The notes under the pieces were generated by a model, which did no database searches, was not told the origin of the DNA, and was given only the letters and a program-made list of their open reading frames with translations. This document shows, in pieces, positions 1 through 7,738 of a stretch of DNA of 38,977 nt; positions within the stretch are counted from its first letter, which is position 1; the number at the start of each line of letters is the position of its first letter. This stretch comes from RGIG7450 sp045633565 (GTDB taxonomy: Bacteria > Bacillota > Clostridia > RUG12999): the NCBI GenBank assembly GCA_045633565.1, contig JAZQYO010000008.1, forward strand, positions 1 to 38,977, read 5' to 3'. The translations under genes were made by a program, and so were the position numbers.

Positions 1-134
1 AGTTCGTATGCCAAGGCACACTCCTATTCATTGGGTTTCTGCCAATTCTGCGCACTCCCTTTTTCTGCCACCGGCAGCGGTCGCGCTCGAATCCCTCTTG
101 CCGGTCCCCGGCGCTCGAGTTCAATCCTTTTCAT
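1..134. other. GC-rich tract with tRNA-like fragments, no supported gene
   Basis: This stretch is clearly richer in G+C than the rest of the window. On the plus strand it has two pieces that resemble the end of the variable arm and the T-arm of the neighbouring tRNA-Ser, in the opposite orientation: CCGGCGCTCGAGTTCAATCC near 102-121 and GCGCTCGAATCCC near 82-94. The tRNA itself has CCGGCGCGAGAGTTCAAATC. On the minus strand a 36-codon Arg-rich frame (134 to 24) begins in the U-tract of the tRNA terminator and has no ribosome binding site, so I do not call it a gene. Confidence 0.3.
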
Positions 135-170
135 AAAACAAGAAAGCATACCAAACGGTATGCTTTCTTG
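131..170 (-). terminator. Rho-independent terminator of tRNA-Ser
   Basis: A perfect 14-bp stem (139-152 with 157-170, loop AAAC) lies three bases after the tRNA CCA end and is followed on the minus strand by TTTTATG. It ends the monocistronic tRNA transcript. Confidence 0.85.
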
Positions 171-172
171 CT

Positions 173-264
173 TGGCGGAGAAGGAGAGATTTGAACTCTC
201 GCGCCGGTTTCCCGACCTACACCCTTAGCAGGGGCGCCTCTTCGGCCAACTTGAGTACTTCTCC
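173..264 (-). tRNA. tRNA-Ser (anticodon GCU)
   Basis: The reverse strand folds into a class II tRNA. The acceptor GGAGAAG pairs with CTTCTCC, with discriminator G and an encoded CCA. The D-arm is CTC/GAG. The anticodon stem is CGCCC/GGGTG with loop CTGCTAA, so the anticodon is GCT and reads AGC/AGU. There is a long variable arm (GGTCGGGAAACCGGC), and the T-arm GAGAG/CTCTC holds loop TTCAAAT. The long variable arm is diagnostic for Ser, Leu or Tyr, and the anticodon decides for Ser. It has its own promoter at 340-368 and a terminator directly after the CCA. Confidence 0.95.
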
Positions 265-339
265 ACGAAGCGGTAACTGTGTCCTACAGTAAGTTACCTT
301 ATATTAAATTTTCACAACCTTCTGTTGTGCAACGATATT

Positions 340-368
340 ATTCTATCACACATTAACTGTCTTGTCAA
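340..368 (-). promoter_or_regulatory. Sigma-A promoter of tRNA-Ser
   Basis: A perfect -35 TTGACA (363-368) is followed after 17 bp by a -10 TAGAAT (340-345). Transcription should start near 333, about 70 bases before the mature tRNA. The leader has a small hairpin (cacaac/gttgtg) that RNase processing would remove. Confidence 0.8.
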
Positions 369-390
369 GGCTTTATTTACCTTTTTATAA

Positions 391-427
391 ACAAAAAAAC
401 TTCCCCAACCACTGTTGGGGGAGTTTT
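391..427 (-). terminator. Terminator of the rho-dacF transcript
   Basis: A 12-bp stem with one mismatch (398-409 with 414-425, loop CACT) is followed on the minus strand by seven T. It lies five bases after the dacF-like stop codon and closes the long minus-strand gene train. Confidence 0.85.
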
Positions 428-431
428 AATT

Positions 432-1574
432 TTAAAATGAGAACATTGCTCTTATAAGTTTTAAGATAGCACCGAAAAATGATACCTTAGGTATATCCTC
501 TGCAGCAACAAGCGGTGCAGTTGCTGCAATTTCTCCGTCCACACGGACAGTAATCTGCCCGATTTCTGTTCCCTTAGCAACCGGTGCTTCAATTTCACTT
601 GACAGGACAACCTCCTGTTTTATTTTGGACGTTTCCCCTTTGTCCACAACAACCTTGACATCATAAGCCGGAACGGCAGCAACCTCATTGAGTCTGCCTT
701 TTGTAACCTTAACCATACCGAGGCTTTCTCCGGCAGGTGCAGCAGTTGCAAGGTCAAAATCATTATATCCGTGTTTAAGCAACGTTTCAGCCTGCTTAAC
801 CCTGTCATCGGCATCCGACGCACCAAGAACTACGGCAATAAGCTTTGTGCCATCCTTCTCAGCTGTAGCAGCAAGACAATATTTGGCACTTGTTTCAGTT
901 CCGGTTTTAAGTCCTGTTGCATATTCATATCTTCTGAGCAGTCCGTTTGTATTTAAAAGCTGATTTTTACCATCTCTTATCCATTCTTCTTTAATCTGGG
1001 AATATTCTAAAATTTCCGGATGTTTTGCCATAATTTCACGTGAAAGCGCCGCAACATCGTAAGCAGTTGAATAATGGTCAACATCATCAAAGCCAACAAC
1101 GTTTTTATAGTTTGTATTTTTCATGCCCAGCTCTTCCGCACGCTTGTTCATTCTTTTTACAAACGCCTCTGTCGAGCCGGCGATGTGCTGAGAAAGCGCA
1201 ACTGTACCATCATTTGCACTGGCTATGCACATGGCTTTGAGTATGGTTTCAAGTGGAAATTGTTCTCCCACGTCAAGAAACATTGTAGACCCGCCGATAT
1301 CTTTTGCTTCCTGTGTTCCGGTTATAACCGTATCAAGCGAAAGATTACCCGCTTTTATCTCCTCCATGGCTATTAAAAGCACCATCAGCTTCGTTATACT
1401 TGCAATTGCAAGTTTCTTGTCACTGTTTTTTTCAAAGAGCACTTTTCCTGTTTCCGCTTCAACAAGTATTGAAGCATTACAGGTAATTTCATTTTCATTA
1501 AACGCAAACACCTGCGCAGGAATCAAGCATAATACCAAGGATGTCAGGATAATAAATGTGATAATCTTTTTCAA
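432..1574 (-). CDS. dacF: D-alanyl-D-alanine carboxypeptidase (DacF/PBP5 family, peptidase S11)
   Basis: A low-molecular-weight penicillin-binding protein that removes the terminal D-Ala from peptidoglycan stem peptides outside the membrane. Residues 1-24 form a signal peptide ending in AQVFA. The three active-site motifs are present: SITK (59-62), SAN (119-121) and KTG (223-225). A PBP5-type beta-rich C-terminal domain follows, and the last ~18 residues (FFGAILKLIRAMFSF) look like the amphipathic anchor of this family. The start is TTG, with GGGAGG six bases upstream inside the end of rho; the two genes are three bases apart and probably translationally coupled. Which S11 paralogue it is (DacF or DacB type) cannot be settled here. 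Confidence 0.9.
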   Translation of the reverse strand: MKKIITFIILTSLVLCLIPAQVFAFNENEITCNASILVEAETGKVLFEKNSDKKLAIASITKLMVLLIAMEEIKAGNLSLDTVITGTQEAKDIGGSTMFLDVGEQFPLETILKAMCIASANDGTVALSQHIAGSTEAFVKRMNKRAEELGMKNTNYKNVVGFDDVDHYSTAYDVAALSREIMAKHPEILEYSQIKEEWIRDGKNQLLNTNGLLRRYEYATGLKTGTETSAKYCLAATAEKDGTKLIAVVLGASDADDRVKQAETLLKHGYNDFDLATAAPAGESLGMVKVTKGRLNEVAAVPAYDVKVVVDKGETSKIKQEVVLSSEIEAPVAKGTEIGQITVRVDGEIAATAPLVAAEDIPKVSFFGAILKLIRAMFSF

Positions 1575-1577
1575 AGC

Positions 1578-2867
1578 CTACCTCCCGGAAAACTGGTCTT
1601 TAATTTCTTTGTTTATAATTTCAGCAAATTCTGTATTTTTCTTTGTTGAAATAAGTTTTCTGAGTACAAATTCGGTAACCTCCGCACTTGGAGAATCACC
1701 AAACGCACGCCGGATATTCCAGACTGCGTTAAGCTCCTCATAGGGCATCAGGAGATTTTCTTTTCTGGTTCCCGATTTATAAATATCAATAGCGGGGAAT
1801 ATTCTTCTCTCGGACATTCTTCTATCAAGATGAAGTTCCATATTGCCCGTACCTTTAAATTCCTCGAAAATAACATCGTCCATTTTGCTGCCCGTTTCAA
1901 CAAGAGCAGTTGCAAGAATTGTAAGACTGCCACCGTCTTTGATATTTCTTGCTGCACCAAAAAACTTTTTGGGTTTATAGAGTGCACCTGCATCTATACC
2001 ACCTGACAGGATTCTGCCTGTCGGCTGACCTACAAGGTTGTATGCTCTTGCAAGTCTTGTAATGCTGTCCAAAAGAAGAACAACGTCTTTATTTTGTTCA
2101 ACAAGTCTTTGAGCACGTTCTAAAACCATTTCCGCAACCTTGGTATGATTTTCCGGAGGCATATCAAAGGTGGAATAAACCACCTCTGCTCCCTGGATAG
2201 AATAAATCATATCAGTTACTTCTTCGGGACGCTCGTCAATTAAAAGAACTATAAGATGCACATCTTTATTGTTTTTCTGTATACTTTTCGCAATCTGCTT
2301 TAAAATGGTCGTTTTGCCGGCTTTGGGAGGAGCTACAATAAGACCTCTCTGCCCTTTTCCGACCGGTGCAATAAGGTCAATAAGCCTTGTGGCATATTCA
2401 TTTTGCTCGGTTTCCATTTTAAGTCTCTCATTAGGATACACCGGCACAAGATTTTCAAACGGTGTTCTGTGTCTTATTACCTCAGGTTTTTCACCGTTTA
2501 CTGCGGTAATATAAATAAGCGCTTCAAATTTTTCACCTTCACGTCGAACCGCGAAACCTTCTATTTTATCGCCTGTTTTAAGAAAATATTTTCTTATAAG
2601 CGCAGGCGAAACATATATATCACTGTTTCCGTCAAGACAGTTTGCCCCACGGGCAAATCCGTAACCGTCAGCTAAAACCTCTAAAATTCCGTCAACATTT
2701 TTCTTGCTTTTATTGATATCAAAAAGCTGTTGCTTTTTTGGTTCCTCTTCAGGTTTTTCCGTCTGGGTTATAAGCTCTATAAGCTCGTCCTTTTTCATGG
2801 CAGAAACACCTTTTATGCCTAGGTCTTTTGCCTTCTGTTTAAGCTGGGCAACAGTTAAATTTTCCAT
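1578..2867 (-). CDS. rho: Transcription termination factor Rho
   Basis: A hexameric RNA helicase that ends transcripts not closed by hairpins. Residues 5-35 form the Rho N-terminal helical domain. An OSB-type RNA-binding domain follows (YGFAR at 69-73), then the ATPase with Walker A APPKAGKTT (179-187), Walker B VVLLLDSITRLARAYN (about 262-277) and the Q/R-loop region near the C-terminus. At 429 residues it is full length, with only a short acidic linker after the N-domain. AAGGAG precedes the ATG. It lies between mgsA and dacF in one transcript, without its own visible terminator. Confidence 0.97.
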   Translation of the reverse strand: MENLTVAQLKQKAKDLGIKGVSAMKKDELIELITQTEKPEEEPKKQQLFDINKSKKNVDGILEVLADGYGFARGANCLDGNSDIYVSPALIRKYFLKTGDKIEGFAVRREGEKFEALIYITAVNGEKPEVIRHRTPFENLVPVYPNERLKMETEQNEYATRLIDLIAPVGKGQRGLIVAPPKAGKTTILKQIAKSIQKNNKDVHLIVLLIDERPEEVTDMIYSIQGAEVVYSTFDMPPENHTKVAEMVLERAQRLVEQNKDVVLLLDSITRLARAYNLVGQPTGRILSGGIDAGALYKPKKFFGAARNIKDGGSLTILATALVETGSKMDDVIFEEFKGTGNMELHLDRRMSERRIFPAIDIYKSGTRKENLLMPYEELNAVWNIRRAFGDSPSAEVTEFVLRKLISTKKNTEFAEIINKEIKDQFSGR

Positions 2868-2876
2868 TTTTTCTCC

Positions 2877-3299
2877 TTACTTATCAATTCCTGTATTAGC
2901 TTTGGGATTGACAATTTCACGCCATGCCAGGTCGCCTCTTTCGACGCCCATGATAAGCACTTCCGCTGTTGCAACATTTGTCGCAACCGGAATGTTGTGC
3001 ATGTCGGCAAGTTTTAATATGGACAGAACATCAGGCTCATGCATCTGTGCAGTAAGAGGGTCACGGAAGAAAAGCACAAGGTCAATTTCATCATAAGCCA
3101 TTCTCGCACCAATCTGCTGGTCCCCACCTTGCGGACCTGATAAAAACCTATGGATGTTAAGTCCTGTGGTTTCAGCAACAAGACCACCTGTTGTGCCTGT
3201 GGCACACAGGTTATGCTTTTCGAGAATACCTTTATAAGCGATACAAAACTGTACCATAAGTTCCTTTTTCTTGTCGTGAGCTATTAGTGCAATGTTCAT
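2877..3299 (-). CDS. mgsA: Methylglyoxal synthase
   Basis: Converts dihydroxyacetone phosphate into methylglyoxal and phosphate, a bypass of lower glycolysis used when sugar phosphates pile up. The family features are visible: IALIAHDKKK at the N-terminus, the phosphate-binding TGTTG (34-38) and GPQGGDQQIGAR containing the catalytic Asp60. The 140-residue length is normal. It sits between minE and rho. Clostridia often keep mgsA at the end of the mre-min cluster, usually after rodA, which is not found here. Confidence 0.96.
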   Translation of the reverse strand: MNIALIAHDKKKELMVQFCIAYKGILEKHNLCATGTTGGLVAETTGLNIHRFLSGPQGGDQQIGARMAYDEIDLVLFFRDPLTAQMHEPDVLSILKLADMHNIPVATNVATAEVLIMGVERGDLAWREIVNPKANTGIDK

Positions 3300-3330
3300 T
3301 TGCCAAGTTCCTTTCTGATTATATTCTTTA

Positions 3331-3600
3331 TTAAATATCTATTGGAATATTTGCTACAACTGTCGATAAAACACGACCGCTGTCGTCTGTACTTCTTTCT
3401 ATTTTAACATCAAATGAATTAAGGTCAAGTTTGAGATATTTACCGATAACAGCCATTATTTCTTCTTTAATATTGTTTATCATTTCCTCAGTAATAAATG
3501 ACGTTTTCTGTCTGTCAACCGCAAGCAGCACCTGCATTCTGTTTTTTGCCACATTGCCCGATTTTTGTCTGCCGAAAATTTTTGACACAAGATTAAGCAT
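3331..3600 (-). CDS. minE: Cell division topological specificity factor MinE
   Basis: Binds MinD and stimulates its ATPase, driving MinCD away from midcell. The 89-residue protein starts MLNLVSKIFG, a membrane-contact helix followed by the MinD-binding segment (KNRMQVLLAVDRQ) and the C-terminal dimer fold. I chose the ATG at 3600 because GGAGGT lies ahead of it and the product then begins like MinE. A longer frame running into minD (to 3717) would add 39 residues unlike the family. It overlaps the end of minD by 8 bases, so coupling is likely. Confidence 0.92.
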   Translation of the reverse strand: MLNLVSKIFGRQKSGNVAKNRMQVLLAVDRQKTSFITEEMINNIKEEIMAVIGKYLKLDLNSFDVKIERSTDDSGRVLSTVVANIPIDI

Positions 3601-4393
3601 ATTGACGACCTCCAAACATTTTCCTGACCCTCGAAATAAAACTTTCAGTGTCAAATTTGATATACGGGATTTCTTCGCCGCAAATGCGTCCAGCAATGTT
3701 ACGGTACGCCTCGCCAATTAATGTTTTATCATTCATGGCAGCAGGCTCTCCCCTGTTTGAAGTTATTATAATATTTTCATCGTCCGGGACAATTCCCATT
3801 ACGTCTATCGCAAGTAAATCCTGAATGTCCTCAACACTCATCATATTACCGCGTTTTACCATATCAACCCTTATGCGATTAACAATAAGTTTCGGTTTTT
3901 TCAGTCCATTTGCCTCAAGCAGGCCTATAATTCTGTCCGCATCACGGACAGCCGAAACCTCAGGTGTTGTAACAACTATTGCTCCGTCCGCACCGGCAAT
4001 TGCATTTTTAAATCCCTGCTCTATACCTGCCGGACAATCTATGAGTATGTAATCAAATTCTTTTTTAAGCTGGTCACAAAGCTCTTTCATCTGCTCTGCG
4101 CTTACACAATCTTTGTCCCTTGTCTGTGCAGCAGGAAGCATATAAAGCTCCTTCTGACGCTTGTCCTTAATCAGCGCCTGCTTAAGCTTACACTTTTTCT
4201 CAATGACATTGACAAGGTCGTAAACAACCCTGTTTTCAAGCCCCATAATAAGGTCAAGATTTCTGAGACCAATATCTGCATCCACAAGCGCTACCTTGTA
4301 GCCTTTTACCGCAAGTGCGGTTCCTATATTTGCTGTGGTAGTGGTTTTCCCCACTCCTCCTTTGCCGGATGTTATAACATATACCTTACCCAT
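3593..4393 (-). CDS. minD: Septum site-determining protein MinD
   Basis: A deviant Walker-A ATPase that recruits MinC to the membrane. KGGVGKTTTT (11-20) carries the signature lysine, and switch motifs VDADIGLRNLD (about 38-48) and DCPAGIEQG follow. The final ~15 residues (FISRVRKMFGG...) form the amphipathic membrane-targeting helix. The 266-residue length is typical. The gene has its own two promoters in the gap after minC, and its ribosome binding site lies in a hairpin (4400-4424). The Min system here is of the MinE type rather than the DivIVA-only type. Confidence 0.97.
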   Translation of the reverse strand: MGKVYVITSGKGGVGKTTTTANIGTALAVKGYKVALVDADIGLRNLDLIMGLENRVVYDLVNVIEKKCKLKQALIKDKRQKELYMLPAAQTRDKDCVSAEQMKELCDQLKKEFDYILIDCPAGIEQGFKNAIAGADGAIVVTTPEVSAVRDADRIIGLLEANGLKKPKLIVNRIRVDMVKRGNMMSVEDIQDLLAIDVMGIVPDDENIIITSNRGEPAAMNDKTLIGEAYRNIAGRICGEEIPYIKFDTESFISRVRKMFGGRQYA

Positions 4394-4399
4394 AACTAC

Positions 4400-4424
4400 C
4401 TCCGAAATTAATATTTTTTCGGAG
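4400..4424 (-). promoter_or_regulatory. Hairpin sequestering the minD ribosome binding site
   Basis: CTCCGAAA (4424-4417 read on the minus strand) pairs perfectly with TTTCGGAG (4407-4400) across a 9-base loop. The 3' arm contains GGAG of the minD Shine-Dalgarno sequence GGAGGT. The proximal promoter would start near 4420, inside the 5' arm, so only longer transcripts contain the full hairpin. Confidence 0.55.
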
Positions 4425-4426
4425 TA

Positions 4427-4455
4427 ATTATACCATATTTTACCAGTAAAGTCTA
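4427..4455 (-). promoter_or_regulatory. Proximal minD promoter (P2)
   Basis: -35 TAGACT (4450-4455), 17-bp spacer, perfect -10 TATAAT (4427-4432). The expected start is the G at 4420, giving a 27-base leader. Confidence 0.7.
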
Positions 4456-4483
4456 TAATCCGCAGGCCACAATCGTTAGATAA

Positions 4484-4513
4484 ATTCTACTATAAAACTG
4501 CGCTATCTGTCAA
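4484..4513 (-). promoter_or_regulatory. Distal minD promoter (P1)
   Basis: Perfect -35 TTGACA (4508-4513), 18-bp spacer, -10 TAGAAT (4484-4489). It lies seven bases beyond the minC stop and would give a leader of about 84 bases that includes the whole ribosome-binding-site hairpin. Confidence 0.65.
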
Positions 4514-4519
4514 TTATTT

Positions 4520-5107
4520 TTATTTTTTGACTAAAGATTCTATATAAATTCTGTCTTCCATTATGTAAGCCGTTTCCGGAGATGTCGGAAGCGGTTGTTC
4601 ATCAGGTGAGCGGGTAATAACATCGGCAATTCTGATTTGTGTGGGTGCAAGAACAAGCGCACTCACACTTGCTGACCTGTCACCTGTTGCTCCTGCATGG
4701 ACTATACCTTTGAGCACCCCTAAAACTATGATATTTCCTGCTGCTTTAAGTTCTGCTCCCGGGTTAACATCTCCCTGTACAATCAGGTGACCTTCAGAAG
4801 AAAGCTTTTGACCTGACCTGAGTGTGCCCGAATGAAATACGCAAATAGGCGCTTCATCTCTTGGGATATCAAAATTCACAAGTGTATCTTTGCCTAAAAG
4901 CGCAAGAATATATTCTCTGAGCTGGAGCTTTTCCCCATGCGACAGCGTTGTGCTTTCAATCCAGACAGTTGATTCTTTCTGATTTTTCAGAAGCTCTTTT
5001 ACCTGGACAAGTTTTTCCTTTATCTCAAGCATAACAGTTTCGGAATTGTTTACCCCTGCAACTTTCAGTTTAATTCCTCCCATTACGCCTTTAACCTGTA
5101 CTATCAT
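4520..5107 (-). CDS. minC: Septum site-determining protein MinC
   Basis: An inhibitor of FtsZ assembly that acts with membrane-bound MinD. The N-terminal ~90 residues are the poorly conserved FtsZ-binding domain. The C-terminal half has the MinC beta-helix pattern of Gly-rich turns (SGTLRSGQKLSSEGHLIVQG, then VNPGAELKAAGNIIVLGVLKG), which dimerises and binds MinD. At 195 residues it is slightly short but complete. It ends the mreB-mrdA run. A 126-bp gap with two promoters then separates it from minD, so MinC and MinDE levels may be set separately. Confidence 0.93.
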   Translation of the reverse strand: MIVQVKGVMGGIKLKVAGVNNSETVMLEIKEKLVQVKELLKNQKESTVWIESTTLSHGEKLQLREYILALLGKDTLVNFDIPRDEAPICVFHSGTLRSGQKLSSEGHLIVQGDVNPGAELKAAGNIIVLGVLKGIVHAGATGDRSASVSALVLAPTQIRIADVITRSPDEQPLPTSPETAYIMEDRIYIESLVKK

Positions 5108-5120
5108 TATTTTTCTCCCG

Positions 5121-7178
5121 TCAATTTAAAATGGTATTGCTTTTTACCGTTTTTTCCGGCTCATTACATTTAAAATATGCGTCATATATTGCTTTTGCAA
5201 CATTATAAGTATGTTTACCAAGACCGTTTATGCCGGCATGTTCAATAACAACTGCAACCGCAATCTGCGGGTCATCATAGGGCGCAAAAGAAATAAACCA
5301 GCTGTGCGGTGTTCTGTTTCCGCCTGACTGTGCAGTACCTGTTTTACCTGCAACATCAATTTCATAATCTCCAAAAACAACTTTTGCACTGCCATCCACG
5401 CAAACTGCACGCATACCAGCGTGAACAAGCTTCAGATTTTCCGGTGCAATCTCAATTTTATCCTCCACATGAGGGTCAAATTCCTCAACAGTCCCGGTGC
5501 CGTCACCGGATAAAATACTTTTTACAAGATGCGGTTTGAATCTTGTTCCTCCGTTAGCAATAGTAGCAGTATAGTTTGCCATCTGAAGAGGTGTAAACAT
5601 ATTGTCCGACTGACCAATTGCAGCCTGGATGGTATCTCCCGGATACCACGTCGCATCAATGGATTTTCTGTATTGCGGACCGGCTAAAACACCTTCGGCT
5701 TCACCGCTGAGCTCTATACCCGTTTGCTGTCCAAGGCCAAATTTTTTCGCATAGTCATTAAGTGTTTCTATACCGAGCCGTCTGCCCGTTTCATAAAAGA
5801 AAATATTACAGGAAACCTCCAGCGCCTTTGTTACATTGATATACTCATGACTACCGCCGTAATCGTTGTGAATCCAGCAGGCAGGTGTATAAGATGGCGC
5901 ATACGCCTGGTATGGTCCGTTACAATATATACATTCACTGCCTGTAATTACCCCTTCTTCAAGACCCGCAATGGCTGTAAGTGCTTTAAATGTAGAACCG
6001 GGTGGGTATGCACCCGCCATTGCTCTGTTGAACATGGGGTTTTTGGGGTTATTTAAAAGTGCGTTATAGTTTTCTTTAAAGGTAAGTGGATTATAGGTAG
6101 GATTACTTGCCATTGCAATAACTTCACCTGTATTTACATCAATGGCAACCGCTGCTCCGCCACCAACATTTACCGCACCTTCATTATAAAGTGCGTGTAC
6201 CGACTCATCAAGCATTTTTTCCGCTGCAAGCTGAACATCAGCATCAATACTTAACACTGCCTTGTTTCCGGGTTTTGCCGGAACATCCTCCGAAAGTGTC
6301 ACCGTTTCTCCCTTGAGGCTGACATTTCTGCCTTCTCTGCCATCAGTGCCACGAAGGTAATCTTCGAGGTATTTTTCAAGACCATCTTTACCAATCTTGT
6401 CATTCATACCGTAGTTTTTATTTCTTAACTGTTCATATTCTTCACGGTATATTCTTCCAACCTGACCTAAAAGATGTGCGGCAATACCATCCTCACTGTA
6501 GGTTCTCACCGGTTCGGATATAATTTCAACAGATTTTAAAGTCTGTGCATTTTCTTTAATTTTGGACACCATACTAATGTCCGCATCTGTATAAAAAGAA
6601 AAAGGATTTGCTCCGCTGAAATCACGTGTCCGCATATCATAGCGAACTCCCATTATCTTTCTTTTTAATACTTCGTCCGTTATTTCTGTAAGCCCAAATT
6701 CCTCAGCAAAAAAATCTATTACCTGCTGTGCAGTTGCCTTTTTGTTTATATCATATTTTTTCTTCCATTCCTCTTCCGTCAGATTAAGTCCCTTTATTTC
6801 ATCAAATCTGAACTTATATGATTTTGAAAGAGAAACCGGAAAGGTATCTTCATATTTTTCTCCACATTCTTCAACAATGCTGATAAGAGTTTTTATCGAA
6901 TCGTTCAGTTCTTCTTCAGAGTCAAAGTCATAGTCAATTATTATACTGGACGCTGCTTTGTTTCCCGCAAGAATTCTGCCATAGCGGTCTGTAATCTCAC
7001 CTCTTGGCGCCCTTATAACAGTGGACTTATATGTTCTGGTTTCAGCTATCTGCTTATAATATTCTCCCTGAACTATCTGAAGTTTCACCGTTGCACCCAA
7101 AAGCACAAGTACCATTACTACCGTTACCAAAATCATTACATACAGTCTGTTTTCAAAAAATCTTTTTATGGGATTCAA
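5121..7178 (-). CDS. mrdA: Penicillin-binding protein 2 (elongasome transpeptidase)
   Basis: A class B PBP that crosslinks lateral-wall peptidoglycan together with RodA and MreBCD. One membrane helix (13-35) precedes a PBP dimerisation domain (about 50-300) and the transpeptidase domain. Active-site motifs are STFK (395-398), SCN (456-458) and KTG (612-614). At 685 residues it is longer than E. coli PBP2 because of an insert around 90-180 in the pedestal domain, common in Firmicutes. The start is TTG, eight bases after GGAGTG at the end of mreD. No rodA is present in the window. Confidence 0.95.
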   Translation of the reverse strand: MNPIKRFFENRLYVMILVTVVMVLVLLGATVKLQIVQGEYYKQIAETRTYKSTVIRAPRGEITDRYGRILAGNKAASSIIIDYDFDSEEELNDSIKTLISIVEECGEKYEDTFPVSLSKSYKFRFDEIKGLNLTEEEWKKKYDINKKATAQQVIDFFAEEFGLTEITDEVLKRKIMGVRYDMRTRDFSGANPFSFYTDADISMVSKIKENAQTLKSVEIISEPVRTYSEDGIAAHLLGQVGRIYREEYEQLRNKNYGMNDKIGKDGLEKYLEDYLRGTDGREGRNVSLKGETVTLSEDVPAKPGNKAVLSIDADVQLAAEKMLDESVHALYNEGAVNVGGGAAVAIDVNTGEVIAMASNPTYNPLTFKENYNALLNNPKNPMFNRAMAGAYPPGSTFKALTAIAGLEEGVITGSECIYCNGPYQAYAPSYTPACWIHNDYGGSHEYINVTKALEVSCNIFFYETGRRLGIETLNDYAKKFGLGQQTGIELSGEAEGVLAGPQYRKSIDATWYPGDTIQAAIGQSDNMFTPLQMANYTATIANGGTRFKPHLVKSILSGDGTGTVEEFDPHVEDKIEIAPENLKLVHAGMRAVCVDGSAKVVFGDYEIDVAGKTGTAQSGGNRTPHSWFISFAPYDDPQIAVAVVIEHAGINGLGKHTYNVAKAIYDAYFKCNEPEKTVKSNTILN

Positions 7179-7185
7179 TTAGGTG

Positions 7186-7677
7186 TCACTCCCTTCCGAA
7201 AGAAAACTTTTTCAAGTTTTCTACAAGAATAAAAACAAACACTCCAAGTACTGTATTGTAAAGTGCATACAGTGGCGTGGTTGCAAATATTAGATAAAAA
7301 ATGTTTCTGTTAAGCTTCGCAATATACATATAAAGCGACATAATCGCTCCACCCGCAAGGCTTACAATTAATGTAATAAGCGCCGCTGTTAAAAAATTCT
7401 TTCCAAAAGTGTTTTCCGCAAGAAAACTCGCCAGGACAATAGACAACAGATAAATTGTAAGATGTCTACCGAAAAATGCCCCTGTTAAAAAATCCATTAA
7501 AAGACCTGCCACAAACGCAGCCATGAATCCCTTTTCCCTGCCAAAAACCATGCTATAGCAAAGTATACAAACCAAGACCGCATCGGGAGAAACTCCTAAT
7601 ACCGTCAGCTTGCAAAGCAGCGTTGTCTGCAATATATATATTAAAAATGTAACTGCAGCAAAAATCCAACCTGTCAT
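7186..7677 (-). CDS. mreD: Rod shape-determining protein MreD
   Basis: A small polytopic membrane protein of the elongasome. The 163 residues are almost entirely hydrophobic, with about five predicted helices. The conserved charged stretch GREKGFMAAFVAGLLMDFLTG is typical of MreD (helix pair with an internal Asp). Its position between mreC and mrdA supports the call. The ribosome binding site is weak (AAAGG 13 bases ahead). A 10-bp hairpin in the mreC-mreD gap may affect its dose. Confidence 0.9.
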   Translation of the reverse strand: MTGWIFAAVTFLIYILQTTLLCKLTVLGVSPDAVLVCILCYSMVFGREKGFMAAFVAGLLMDFLTGAFFGRHLTIYLLSIVLASFLAENTFGKNFLTAALITLIVSLAGGAIMSLYMYIAKLNRNIFYLIFATTPLYALYNTVLGVFVFILVENLKKFSFGRE

Positions 7678-7702
7678 TTTGTGTCAAAGCCTTTCATAAA
7701 AG

Positions 7703-7734
7703 TATCAGTTTTTTTATAAACAGTAAAACTGATA
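7703..7734 (-). other. Intercistronic hairpin between mreC and mreD
   Basis: TATCAGTTTT (7703-7712) and AAAACTGATA (7725-7734) form a perfect 10-bp stem with a 12-base loop. Only a weak T-run follows on the minus strand, so it is more likely an attenuator or mRNA stability and processing element than a full terminator. Confidence 0.4.
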
Positions 7735-7738
7735 GAAA

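Noticed and set aside
24..134. Minus-strand 36-residue Arg-rich frame in the GC-rich tract
   Set aside because: It starts in the U-tract of a terminator, has no ribosome binding site and no promoter.
31..228. Plus-strand 65-codon frame across the tRNA-Ser
   Set aside because: It reads antisense through the tRNA and its terminator; 'AEKERFELSRRFPDLHP'-like peptides are a known false product of tRNA-Ser antisense.
1225..1743. Long plus-strand frame opposite dacF and rho
   Set aside because: It lies antisense to two clear genes, and its hydrophobic, Ser-rich translation matches no family; no ribosome binding site.
3601..3717. Longer minE start inside minD
   Set aside because: The extra 39 residues do not fit MinE, while the ATG at 3600 has GGAGGT and a MinE-like N-terminus.
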